NCBI GenBank assembly: GCA_977017575.1
Contig: CDRNVI010000045.1
Location: 287,087 to 351,086, forward strand
DNA from: Paramoeba atlantica
Taxonomy: Eukaryota; Discosea
DNA length: 64,000 bases
Direction of reading: 5' to 3'
Part shown: piece by piece, positions 28,392 to 39,000 of the stretch
Layout of the letters: each line of letters starts with the position of its first letter
Position numbering within the stretch: the stretch's first letter is position 1
The notes under the pieces: generated by a model
Told to the model about the DNA's origin: nothing
Databases searched by the model: none
The model's input: the letters and a program-made list of their open reading frames with translations, nothing else
Translations under genes and position numbers: made by a program

Positions 28392-28775
28392 TAGGTTGAA
28401 AAATGACTGAAATATATGAACATGACGAACTATGTGAAAGCTGATAAAATTACCTAGCTACAGATACCCTAAAAAACAGAAAAAAAGAGACAAAAAAAAG
28501 GGTACGTCAAAAAAAAAAATTGGCGCCGCTGCGCGGCGCACGGTCGGATTTGTCCACAATAAAGGGGGGGGATACCCCCTGTCCATATTAAAGGGGGGGG
28601 TCACAGTATGCAGATACCAAGAAGGGTGCAATAAAGGAACGTCGGGCTTATAGTCCTTTAATCTGATATTGTCGTCCTTGGTCCAGGATATGAATCGGCG
28701 CCGGGCGTTCCCCTCCTCATCGGATTCAACTACGGTAAAAGGAATAACGTATTGTAAAGTCGGATGCTGATGGAG

Positions 28776-30253
28776 TTATTTCTGTTCGACTGTTTCAATC
28801 ACTCCAGCGTCAAGCAAACCAACGACATCAGCTTCCGAAAGATTACCTTTTATTGCTGGTTCGGTCTGCGCTGCAAGTCGCGTGTCAAATAAGTGTCTCA
28901 TCACGGTTTCCAGGCGGTGAAGCGCACCAGGGGACATCCAAGTCTTCACTTTCTGCACGTCCATTACGGGTATTCCAGCCTTAACGTGTAGGGGGAGGTT
29001 CATGTCTTCGGGACGTGCAAGACGGGAAGTGCGCCGCGCGCAAATAACACTGTATCGCCTAACGTGCGGTATTTGATCGAAACAAAGGTTGACATCCTCT
29101 TGAGTTATAGGGTTGGTAGGAGAACCGAAGCTCGCTGCGTACCGAGCGCCTTTGCCGTTGTTATCAGGTTCCCGTTGTATCGTAATAGGGAGTTGATGCA
29201 TTGATGTTTGGCTATGTTTTGCACGTCTGAGAGAGCGACGCGTCCGAGCGCCACCTCGTTGAAGAGATACGTTATCGCGCCCCGCTTCAGGGAGTGTGTC
29301 CCGTAGCCGGGGCCCAGAATTTTCTTCATTTTCACGTCCATTTCCCGAACCGTTGTGCTTGTCACCTGCTGACCCTTCCTCATAAACCGGACGTATTCCG
29401 CAATCTCTAGAGTTCCTTCCCCTTGTATGGCTGTGCACATCGATAAGCGGTACGGGTTGAGACAAGTCGATTTGGTGTTCCGTCCCCAATAGACTATGAC
29501 TTCGTTCGGTTGATTTCGCACGAATCTTTCGAGGGTTAGTTCTGCGACTTCTGTCCATCTGGCTGCGGCCTTCCAACAGATCAACGCGGCGATCCCTTCG
29601 CTTAACGATAATTTTGTCCTTAGCCGGCGTAGTTGCCACGGAGTGATTGGCTCCATCTGACGCGTTGGTTCGAGAGCGCCTCTTGCCTGTAGAGCTTTTG
29701 CAAACATTTTGAGAGGGGTAGGATCGGTTTGACTCAGCTGAAATACGGTTTGAAGATTGCGAGTGTAGCTCAACAGTGTCGCGGGTGCCAGATCCATTTG
29801 CTGAAGGAACAAAACGGCGTGTATTGGATCTGGTGGTACCCCTCTTTCCCGACAAAAAAGTTCGAGCCTTCCCCACAGTCGTGCCCTTGAGAGCCAAGTA
29901 GCATTCGTCCACATGGGATTTATCGCGGTTCTCATTTGGTGTGCTAGAGGGCTCGTACTTGGTAGATTCAAAATTGTGCATGTTAGCTTGTCCTGGGCAG
30001 ACTGCACGTCCAGTTTCCTGATTTTGTTTCCGGCGGGATATACTGCTAGAGATCGTTTGGCCTGACCCGCCCTTGAGTACGTCCTTATTTCCGCCACCCG
30101 ATGCTGTGGCTTCTGCAGTCCCGTTCCGTGACATGCCACAAAGGCATGCACCTTCCCTGCAGAGTGCAAATATGAGCTGAATGATAGACCTGGACAAATC
30201 ACCCGCCGCTTTTTCAGCGGACAGGCACGAGCGATGTAAGGGGTGGGGAGCAC
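28776..30253 (-). pseudogene. VIPER-like element: tyrosine recombinase (29105-30253) and start of the RT ORF
   Basis: Recombinase signatures are visible: AARWTEVAELTLE with the first Arg, and GYGTHSLKRGAITYLF with the His-x-x-Arg block, then the final region AKHQCINSLLRYNGN. It would integrate a circular DNA intermediate. An overlapping frame (28776 to about 29110) with LVGLLDAGVIETVEQK-type sequence is the beginning of the RT ORF. Fossil; parts only. Confidence 0.8.
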
Positions 30254-30319
30254 TACCTAGTGACTCCTCTTTGCACTCGAAGTGCCGCTCGTCACCCCTC
30301 CGCGAAGACGTAATGTGGG

Positions 30320-30553
30320 TCACGCTGGAGAAAATGAACATTGGGGGCAGAGTGAGTAAAACTTTAAGGCTACCGCCGAACCTGTTCCCCCCCGAAGCAA
30401 AGCCGCCACTTGCTCCGGGTTAAGCGTGGTACGTTGCTCCCCATACTGCAAACTTGGGTCAACCGGATTAGGGGAAGAAGGATCTTCTCGAACAGGACTA
30501 TGTTGCCTCCCCATTGACAACGTACGGCGAACAGTATTCAAAATGCCGGACAT
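30320..30553 (-). pseudogene. VIPER-like element: short ORF1
   Basis: Begins MSGILNTVRRTLSMGRQHSP at 30553, directly after repeat A1, and is Pro/Ser-rich. It resembles MSRIAEAVRRTLSLSRAQSP of the remnant at 3330, which supports it as a real first ORF. Function unknown. Confidence 0.6.
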
Positions 30554-30554
30554 T

Positions 30555-30806
30555 CGCAATAAAAAGGTTAGAGAAGGAGTGTCACTATACCAAACTAAAT
30601 AAATGAAATCTCTAAACAAAACAAACAAATCATATCTCATAATATAAATATTATGTGCCCCCAAGGGCCATTATATCAATCATCCTAAATTTCTAAACGT
30701 ACACTTATATAAACAAAACAAACAAATCATATCTCATAATATAAATATTATGTGCCCCGAAGGGCCATTATATCAATCATCCTAAATTTCTAAACGTATA
30801 CTTATA
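30555..30806 (-). repeat. Split repeat A1 (left end in element orientation)
   Basis: 252 bp matching A2 (23915-24166) without visible difference, including both internal ATGTGCCCC-AAGGGCCA copies. It marks the 5' end of the VIPER-like element. Confidence 0.85.
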
Positions 30807-31211
30807 ACAAATATACGAATTCTCAATACTATTAAAATGTGAAGGGCACTGGTCGAGCTCCATTGTGGTAGAGCTCCGCTGGTGAGAGAGCCTCGCAAGC
30901 TCCACACACCCTAGCGTGAGTCATCCCTGGTGGTGGAACAGAATATAACGACTGATCCACTACTTCTTTGCCCTAGGATGCGAATCCATCGGGCATTGAA
31001 GTCACGGATGACGAGTCAGGCCACGCAACCTGACAGGTATTGCTTGTCTATCTGCGAGTGCGGCATCCCTCTGGGAAAGTCTGCGCGCGACTGACAGCGT
31101 ACCACCCACGGAGTACGGTAATACCCGGTGCCGTTTCGAACGAGCACTAAATAACTAGGGTGTACTCTGAACCCATAGCCAGTCATGGCCAAACGGGTTA
31201 AACAACAACAA
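30807..31211. other. Intergenic; contains hairpin-repeat unit f
   Basis: No gene seen. Unit f lies at about 31119-31170: ACCCGGTGCC, loop GTTTCGAAC, then GAGCACTAAATAACTAGGGTG. A CAACAACAACAAC run lies at the right edge. GAGCTCCATTGTGGTAGAGCTC (30877 region) is a local inverted repeat; I could not fit a tRNA to it. Confidence 0.5.
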
Positions 31212-31775
31212 CAACAACTTCCAACACATGTCCTGGCATGTTCCGTTTTGTTTTCAGGGTGGATCGTGGCTGCGCACGCAGAGCACTCATAGTAACTGAA
31301 CTGACGAGGTTCACGTTCACACGGCAAGCCAGCTCGGAGGCATAGCTCGTAAAGGTAGCGAACAAGGGCATGATGCTTCGTAGTTACATTGTGTCCTGCA
31401 CATTTGACGCATCCAGGTATGTGGGCTAGCGCTTCCGAGGAGCTTAGGAGCTTTTTGCATCCCGGGCATAGCAACGAGTTTGGCAGTTGTGGGTGGCTTA
31501 TTTTTAGTCGTGACATGATGTTTAGCGTGTAGATGTGCGAAGGAATGATTTTGCGATTCCCGATAAGCCATTCATAGCTCCCTTTCTTGCTGCAAGCTTT
31601 AATCGTCGGAGCCCACTCCTTGTTTTTGAGAAGATTTGTCTGGATTTCTGTGGCTCTTTTGGTCTCCGTCACCACCTCGTCCTCAGGTGTCTTATGTGAT
31701 TCCTCCAACGTCCCTGCAGGTGCTGGCGGTTCCATGCGCTGTGCCATCCGAGCTGAAAAGGATTTTTGATGCTCA
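31212..31775 (-). pseudogene. Family B LINE fragment (zinc-finger region)
   Basis: Minus-strand frame MAQRMEPPAPAG...KKGSYEWLIGNRKIIPSHIYTL...CPGCKKLLSSSEALAHIPGCVKCAGHNVTTKHHALVRYL...EREPRQFSYYEC...H..TC. It stops matching near 31212, before the REL core, and at the other end stops before the RT thumb. The 5' break meets a plus-strand SL/leader remnant at 31781. Confidence 0.85.
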
Positions 31776-31780
31776 AAAAT

Positions 31781-32249
31781 CCTTGTTGTTGTTTTTGTTG
31801 ATTTTTTACTTACTCTTTTTATTTGAAATGGGCATGCTCACGCGTGCCAAATCGAAGGACACGGGGGTAGCTCCCGTCGTCCAGTTGCTCCCCCCCACGC
31901 GTCGGAAGAAGAAACTCACCGTGGGGCCGCCAGCACCGCCGTCACCTCCGCCAAGACCGCCTCCTCCACAGTCGCCGCCGCCTCCACCACCGCCTGCACC
32001 GCAGTCACCACCACCACCTCAGTCACCCAGGTCACCACCACCACCACCCCAGTCACCGCCAACGCTCATCGACCCGATACCGACACAGAGGACAATAAGC
32101 CCTGAGTTCGTACCGTGCGTAGTCGCCATCTTCCGTGACATGATGCGTGACTACAAGGACATCAGCTACGAAGAAAGAAACAAAGTGTGGAACCGAGTCC
32201 TATCTGCAACAAAGTATTCCCTCGCGGCCTTTCAAGCAGCTGCAGCCAA
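31781..32249 (+). pseudogene. 5' part of a family B LINE with SL tip
   Basis: CCTTGTTG (last 8 bases of the SL; weak alone), T-rich leader, then ATG at 31828: MGMLTRAKSKDTGVAPVV, RRKKK, a Pro-rich stretch, then PTQRTISPEFVPCVVAIFRDMMRDY...NKVWNRVLSATKYSLAAFQAAAAN, the region just before the RT. Between these a large part of the N-terminal region is deleted. It is cut at 32249 by the poly(A) tail of the opposite-strand element. Confidence 0.75.
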
Positions 32250-34335
32250 TTTTTTTTTTTTTTTGCTCATCAATAGATCGTCTGGCTGCTTCAAAAAAGT
32301 TTAGACGGGCGAGACGTGATCTCCTTTACCCCCCATTATCTTCTCTCTACCTTATATCCCATACCGTAAACTTATAATAGCTATATTAATTATACTTTTT
32401 TTTTCCTCAAGTTTCCAAGGTTTTTGTTTTTAATGTCAAATTCTAGAGGCCCATGTTTTGTGAATCGTCATTAGATAAATAATTTCTCAGCTGAGAGAAT
32501 ACAATCGACCCATTTAACTCCTGCAGGCACAGAGAAAATTCGTTCAGTGTTCGGACCCTATCAAGTCCGCTGCAGTCCGCCAACGTATGCAACAAGTGCC
32601 GGAGCCCGTGATGCATAGCACCACCGGAGAGGACTGGGAGGCATACGAAACGCTCTTGTGGTATCATCCCGGAAGCCACGTATGTGCTGTGCTTGCGCGT
32701 AATGGCCTCTCTCATCAGGGTACCGCTACGTTTCCGTGCATTAGTGGGCGCCAGCTCGTGAATTATTGTTAGGTCATAAAAGATTTCCCCAGTTGCCCAA
32801 TGTATTACAATGTCAGGTCCTGACCGATGGAGGCTCGCATTTCTACAAACTTTTTGATGATCACTTTTTCGCCATTGTGGGAACGATTCCCCGCATGTAG
32901 AGCATTTATAAGAAGTAAACTGTCGAGGTTCCCTTTCGCATGGCACACCCGCCTTCATGCACAGTTCATAGATAATACGCACCAGATTATTATGTTTCAT
33001 TGTTGTATTATTTCCGGAACACTGGACGCATCCAGCTATGTGCGAAAAGGCTGATGAAGAATCCAGAAGGGTGCGACATCCTGGGCATTGCAGACTTTCG
33101 GGAATACGAGGGTGGCTTAGACCAAGACGTGGCATCAAAGCTAATGTGAAGAATTTGGAAGGCACTAACTTTGCCGTCGAATGAAGCCACGCGGAGTTCC
33201 CTTTTTCACTTGCTGCTCTCAGCACTGGTGCAATTTTCGGGTCCTTACTCAACGATTCTTTAATGGCTCTGTTAAGCTTTGCTTCAGTTACAAATTCATC
33301 GTGGGGAGGGGTTACCTGATCTTCATTTCCCACCGGCGATGGAGACGTGAGACTGGGTGCTCGAACTGAATAGGAATTAAGTCGTTCAAGAGCACTGTGC
33401 CTTGATGCTTCATACGCCGATTTTCGCAAGAGATCAGTGGGCGTTAACCCCAATCCTCCGCTCTTCACAGGTAGACGCGCCCAAGCAATTTGCTTTGGTG
33501 TCATCGATCCAAACCATGCAGTAAGAACTTCTTGCACTTGCTTGTCAAAAGATTTTGCCATTTCAAAAGTTTCTTCTGGTCGATGGACCCTTATATGGTA
33601 TCGATGTCGTACATTAACACATCGCGACAGGAGGAGAAGCGAAACGTTGTTTGCTCCCATGTCACAAAGCCGCCGAAAAATAGTTAGATGCTTTTCAAGC
33701 TTGGCAAGAAGCAGCTCACTGACTCTGTCTGCTTCCCCTACGTAGGCTCCTAATGTTTTGACTGCCTTCTCCGCTATCTGAACGCCTTCATTCGCTAGAC
33801 TTTCGGGTAGGCGAATATTGTTCAGACCGCTAAACCATACACACTTTTGAGGGGCAAGGCAGATTTCTTTGCTTAGAAGAAGTTCTTTGAGGCGAACATA
33901 GGCAGCTGCAACAAGATCTTCCTCAGTTGACGCAATATTGATATCATCAACATAAGCGTATATATGTAGCATGGGAAATTCTTGTGCAATTGTCTCCAGT
34001 ATTGGCTGAAGAAAGGAGCAGAAGTATAGTGTCGACAACGGCGACCCTTGGCGAACTTCAGCCGAACTCTCAACTGTTGAAAACAGTTCCCCGTTCTTTC
34101 CGTAAAAGAGGAGTTCAGACGCTGCCCCATATTCGGCAACAAATAGTCGCTGAAAAGGCCGAAGGGCGCTAAAAGCAAAAATTGCTTTTGCAATCTCGTC
34201 GCGTGAAGGGCTATTAAAAGCGTTCTTCATATCCAACGAGAGGATAGCACACCCTTCCATATATCGTCGATTGAGTTCGTGAACAATAGTCCCGCAGCCA
34301 GCGCGACTCATCACCCCATGCTGCATCGGCAGGAA
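32250..34335 (-). mobile_element. 5'-truncated family B LINE with poly(A) tail
   Basis: Minus strand: starts near 34335 just downstream of another A-run (34340-34363), ORF 34326-32443 (627 aa) from LPMQHGVMSRAGCGTIVHELNRRY, then DMKNAFNSPSR, VRQGSPLSTLYF, IYAYVDDIN (YVDD), LGAYVG, CPGCRTLLDSSSAFSHIAGCVQC, LHRSGPDIVIHW...FYDLTIIHE, stop at 32443, 3' UTR to 32267, poly(A) 32250-32266. The frame is open throughout. The N-terminal half is missing. Confidence 0.88.
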
Positions 34336-34363
34336 AAGCTTTTTTTTTTTTTTTTTTTTTTAA

Positions 34364-34763
34364 AACAAACAAGTAAATTTTTTTTTTTTTTATATGATTT
34401 TAAAACAAGCAATCAAATTAGCAATTTCATATTTTGGAGCCCAAAACTAGCAATTCGATCTCCCGTAAGTATAAGAACATTAAAAACAATAACAATAAAA
34501 ACAAGCAATATATGCCCAATCCATTCGCGCGTTCCGGACCGGGTCTTTCGACCTCTCCACGGCCTGACTTGTGAACCCTTCCCTTGTTATATGGGAGGGC
34601 GCAGGCGCGGGCCTGTGTCGACAGCGACACGGTCGCGAAACAGGATGCTGGCCGACGGGGAGGAAGTTTTAGTTCCCGACCCATGTCCTACCTCACTTGG
34701 AGTACCTAGCCCTTGAGGGCTAGGCGTGAGCATAGACCCTGTCGGCATCGACCAGCATCCAAA
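34364..34763 (-). mobile_element. SINE-like retroposon, copy 1, with structured head
   Basis: Minus-strand layout: rod-like head (34762-34643) closed by GGATGCTGG/CCAGCATCC, then CCGACAGGG/CCCCGTCGG, CTCAC/GTGAG and CCTAGCCC-TCAA-GGGCTAGG; a second GC-rich segment with GGTC-GAAA-GACC; then AAATTGCTAGTTTTGGGCT-like tail and an A-run at about 34380. No ORF of note. The head resembles no tRNA; 5S, 7SL and ribozyme origins were considered and not established. Confidence 0.55.
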
Positions 34764-34913
34764 TTTTTTTTTTTTTTTTTCAGCCCAAAACTAGCAATTT
34801 AATCTCCCCTAAGTATATACTACAAACAAGAAACAGTAAAAACTAAAACAAGCAATACAGACCCAATCCATTCGCGCGTTCCGGACCGGGTCTTTCGACC
34901 ACTCCACGGCCAA
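34764..34913 (-). mobile_element. SINE-like retroposon, copy 2 (5'-truncated)
   Basis: Repeats the second half of copy 1: GGCCGTGGAG-GGTCGAAAGACC...GCGCGAATGG, then TTGCTTGTTTT..., AGGGGAGATTAAATTGCTAG, TTTTGGGCTGA and A16 (34764-34780). The poly(A) tail abuts the head of copy 1. Confidence 0.6.
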
Positions 34914-35384
34914 AAAAAGGTTAAACTGCCACGGCATCCACAAATTAAACGAAAAGCCAACGAAGGCAAAAGCCAATCGCAGGCAGATGAGGAAGATAAA
35001 TTGTCGAACTAACAGAATTTCTCGGTTGTTGCAACGAGGGGTGGACAAGATTGATGAAACAGTATTATTATTTATTTATATTTCAATCTAAAAGGTGTGA
35101 AACGAATCGACCTAGGTTTCCTGCTTATATGCGTTAATTTATTATATTTGTTAGTCTGTTTGTATTTGTATTTCATTTGTTGTCAAATTTGGAGGGAGGG
35201 GCATTGTTTGTAGAATTAGTTGAGTTTGTAGGTGCAAAGTTCACCGACGCATGCTAGGAAACGTGCTGCGTAGCCATTTTGATGGATTTACGGTACTTAA
35301 ACAGGGCAAGTAGCCCTGCACTTAATTGGAAACGGGGGGCCAACTAGAGAGTGAAAGAGTACAAAGGCCTCAACTGATATATCA
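34914..35384. other. No gene seen
   Basis: AT-rich sequence with no ORF worth calling; GTTGTTGTTGTTGTT at 35386 marks the start of the next LINE fragment. Confidence 0.5.
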
Positions 35385-35395
35385 GTGTTGTTGTT

Positions 35396-35615
35396 GTTGT
35401 TACGACCATTCCAACGATTCTTTGTAACTGAATATTCCGAGCCGACAGAGCTACTGTTCTTTGGCAAAGGTGGGAGTTTATCAGGCCCGATCTTAAGCTC
35501 TGCAGGCGTTCGTCAGGGTTCCCCTTTAGCAACACTCTACTTCTGTGCGTTTCTGCAACCACTTCTCGAGAACATTGCTGCGGAATTCCCGAAGATTGAA
35601 GTCCATGCATTCATG
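35396..35615 (+). pseudogene. Family B LINE fragment (RT palm) ending at the catalytic motif
   Basis: RPFQRFFVTEYSEPTELLFFGKGGSLSGPILSSAGVRQGSPLATLYFCAFLQPLLENIAAEFPKIEVHAF, ending precisely where other copies have IDD. Both ends are truncated. Confidence 0.8.
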
Positions 35616-35639
35616 GGGGCTCCATGAAACTTATAAGTA

Positions 35640-36003
35640 ACAAACAAATATAAGTAAATACCTATGACTAATATAATCACACTTCCAAATCGTCCCAAAA
35701 TCAAAGAACACATAATACGATATATAGATAGAATTCACATGCACAAACATAGTTCAAAAGAAAGCCTGCATAAAACAAATAATCATGTGTCACGTTGTTA
35801 ACGGGATTCCCCCCCACCGGAACCCTCGGCCAACCTAACAAACAAAATAACAACCTAACAAGGATATATAAGATAATAGTAAATACCCAGCCCATGTAAA
35901 ATTCGGAATACAAATCATAATTCGAAGAAACTATGTGCCCCTAAGGGCCAGCAGGCAAATACATAACAGCCCCTCGGCTAAATTTCAAAACGTGGACTAT
36001 TAT
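35640..36003 (-). mobile_element. Solo or remnant VIPER-type repeat
   Basis: Carries CTATGTGCCCCTAAGGGCCA and CCCCTCGGCTAAATTTCAAA, the A-repeat signature, next to sequence shared with 3600-3737. No coding part. It sits at the 3' end of the next LINE and removes that LINE's poly(A). Fossil. Confidence 0.55.
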
Positions 36004-39000
36004 TCCTTCTCCTCATTTTTCCTTCCCCCCTTCTCTCGCTTCTTTGAGAGAAAACTACAACCGCACATCTCTAACTATATATTAAAAAACGAGTGTAAGA
36101 AATCCATTCTAAAGAAATTAAAGCTAAATCTAGAAGCCATAAGTATCCTCCTCTGTACGGGGCTCCAAGAACCGACGCAACTGGCAGTTTAACACTGCCC
36201 CATTCAATTCTTGCAAATGCAGCGCAAAGTCTCGTTCCACCGCCTGCGGATTCATGGACGATTTCTCGGCCAAAATGTGCAGTAGCTCTCTTGTGTTGGC
36301 GTGAAGTGATCCGCTTGCAAGGATGGGTAAGCACCGAAAGTTGTCCTCTCTTAATATTTTGGTCGCCACGTACTTGGTGCGTTTCCTCGTGATCGCGTCT
36401 TGGAGTGCTTTTGCTGGCTTGGTACCGAGAATGGAAGGAGCGAGCTCGTGTACGACTGTAAGGTCATAAAAGATCTCCCCTGTGGCCCAATATACTACCA
36501 AATCGGGGCCCGATCGATGCAACGCGCTGCCTTTGCACGCTGTTGCATGCTCCCTCTTTCGCTCTTCGGAAATTACCTCCGAGCACCCGAGGCACGTGTA
36601 CGATGAAAACTGACGGGGCTCCCGCTCGCATGGGATACCGGCCTTCATGCAAAGGTCGTAGATGTAACGAATCAGACAATTGTGCTTCGTAGTCGAATTC
36701 GTTCCGGTGCACCTGACGCATCCCGGCACGTGGGTGAGAGCGGTCTCGCCGTTGATTTCCGTTTTGCAGCCCGGGCAGAGAAAGGATGAAGGGAGCTCCG
36801 GGTGACAGATACCGAGCCTCGGCATCACTGCTAGGGTGTATTGTCGCGTCGGTATAAATCGTTCGGTCGCGTGCAGCCACGAGTAGCTTCCTTTCCGAGT
36901 AGTTGCCTGCATTATCTGCGCAGTTTTCTTGGTTTCACACAGACGCGTTTTTATCGCCTTGTGTACTGCTTTCTCCGCAGACTCTTCTTCCGGTACAGCG
37001 GCCACTGTTGAGGCATCGCACGTCGCGACTTGAGCTGAAAACTTTTTTTGCTGCTCTAAAGCTGCGTGTTGCGAAGCCTCATATGCGGCCACTCGGATAG
37101 AGTCCGTTGAAGACAGGCCCAAACCACCCATCGACAGCGGCAAACGAGCCCACTCGACTTGATCGGATGTCAAAGGACCAAGCCATGCTTTCAGAACGTC
37201 TTCTACCTCTGAGTCAAATTCCTTCGCCATCTCTCCAGATGCCTCCGGCGCGTGCGTTCGAATCTGGTATCTTTGTCTCACATTGACGCATTTCGACAGG
37301 ATGAGGCACGAGACATTATTTGCTCCCATTCTCCGCAATCTTCTAAAAATTGTTTTATGCTTACGAAGATTCCTTAAAAGAAGATTGCTGACCCGTTCAT
37401 TTTCTCCGATGTATGCCCCTAGTGCTTTCAGGGCATCTGACTCAGAATTCACCCCGGCCATCTTTAGAGTCTCTGGAATTTCTCTACCTTCTCTCCCGCC
37501 AAACCACACACATTTTCTGTTAGCGAGTTGTACATCTCTCTCGCCCAAAAGGTCCCACAGTCTATAGAACGCTTTCGTCAAAAGATCCGCGTCGTCGGAC
37601 ACCAGATTTATGTCATCGATATAGGCAAAAATTTTCAGCGTTGGGTATTCAAGAGCCAATGTTGCGAGCATTGGCTGCATGAAGGTGCAGAAAAGAAAGC
37701 TGGAAAGCGGCGACCCCTGCCGCACACCTCGAGAACTACTAACCGTGCCGTGTAGCGTACCATCTTTCCCGTAGAACAACAGTTCAGATGGTTTAGAATA
37801 TTGCGCATGGAAGAGACGTTGGAAAGGACGAAGCGTAGCATAAGAGTACAGAGAGTCGGCGATGTGATCGCGATACGGTGAATTGAATGCATTGCACAGA
37901 TCAATCGACAGAATTTTTTCACCCTTCATGTAGCTCTCCTGAAGTTGATGCACGATGGACTCGCATCCTGATTTTTGCGATACCCCGTATTGCCAAGGAG
38001 CAAACAAAGTGCCAAGGGATCGTTCGTATTTCTGTAGCATAACCACTTCCGCTAGCTTCAGAAACATTTCCCCAACCGCGACAGGGCGAATACCTCCGTC
38101 GGCTTTCGGAATAGCAACCAGCCGCGCTCTTTTAAGTATTGTCATCACCTCGTCCGCTACCTTCCCGTTGATCACATCCAAGAGCATGTGACATAGGGCA
38201 GAGCAACATACTTCGTCATCCAGAAGTATGCGAACGATTCCATCCGTGGTTCCAGAAGGGCCAGGAGCTGCTCCCTTAGCAAGACGTCGTCCAGCCTCTC
38301 GAAGTTCTTGTGTCGATAAAATCGCCAAAGCTGGAGCATCTGCTGGAAGGTGGAATGTGCGTTCGGAATATGGATGAAGCGTTTTCAATTTCGCGATCGT
38401 CTCCTCGTCAGACAGCTTGCGCTCGATTACCTCCTGGTCCAACACTTTTGTGGCCTTAGATGCACATCCCTCAACGACCAACCGAATCGCTTTTTTGATC
38501 GCTCGGGCGTCCGAGGCTTCCTCATCCTCCATCGCATTCTCTGCCTTTTGGAGCTCGCGTTTCGATTTCATTGGCCTTCTGCGACGTCTACGCGTGTAGG
38601 CCTCACGAACAGCAGCTAAAGAGAACTTCATCGCCGACATCAGTCTATGCCAGATTTTGTTTCTCTGATCGTACCCACAGTCCGCATAGTCCCTGATCAA
38701 TTCCCGGTAAACCGCTATGACGCACGGGACGAATTCCGATCCTATCGATTTGACAGTGGGAATTGGCTCCAAATCCAAATCACATTCCGTATTGGTCACG
38801 CTTGGAATTAATGGATCACTTTGATTTGTAGTGGGTGAGTCGCCAGGATTTCCTTGGGCTTCCGGTCCGACTTGTCCATCCATCCACACTATTCTGTATA
38901 TCCTAACATTCGGTTGCGGTGGTAAGGTCCCCACGAAAGCTTCTTGTACTTGATGACCCTTAATCCCCTGATAGTCGATAGCTATTTTGCGAATGCCCGC

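Larger units (their letters stand above)
25667..28606 (-). mobile_element. Pogo-type DNA transposon with TA target duplication
   Basis: 2,940 bp flanked by TA (25665-25666, 28607-28608). The ends are perfect 26-bp terminal inverted repeats (CTGTGACCCCCCCC then TTTAATATGGAC). Just inside each end lies a second inverted copy (GTCCATAATAAAGGGG at left; its counterpart at right), so each terminus can fold on itself, followed by a GGCGCCGC...GCGG subterminal palindrome. It encodes a CENP-B/pogo-like HTH and DDE transposase with an extra C-terminal protease-like domain. Inserted in the VIPER-like RT. Confidence 0.9.
23645..30806 (-). mobile_element. VIPER-like tyrosine-recombinase (DIRS-type) retroelement with nested DNA transposon
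   Basis: A fossil of the DIRS/VIPER group. In element orientation: repeat A1 (30806-30555), a short ORF1, tyrosine recombinase, RT with RNase H, then B1 (24413-24167), A2 (24166-23915) and B2 (23891-23645). A1/A2 are each 252 bp and B1/B2 each 247 bp and look identical by eye, the split direct repeats expected of this group. Recombinase before RT is the VIPER order. About 4.2 kb once the 2.94-kb pogo-type transposon (25667-28606) is set aside. Apart from that insertion it looks largely whole; identical repeats suggest it is young. Confidence 0.85.

Noticed and set aside
30840-31000. Possible tRNA (GCGAATCC-like B box near 30980)
   Set aside because: No matching A box and no cloverleaf could be drawn.
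34643-34763. HDV-like ribozyme or 7SL RNA
   Set aside because: Stems are simply nested, with no double pseudoknot found; conserved SRP S-domain motifs do not appear in order.
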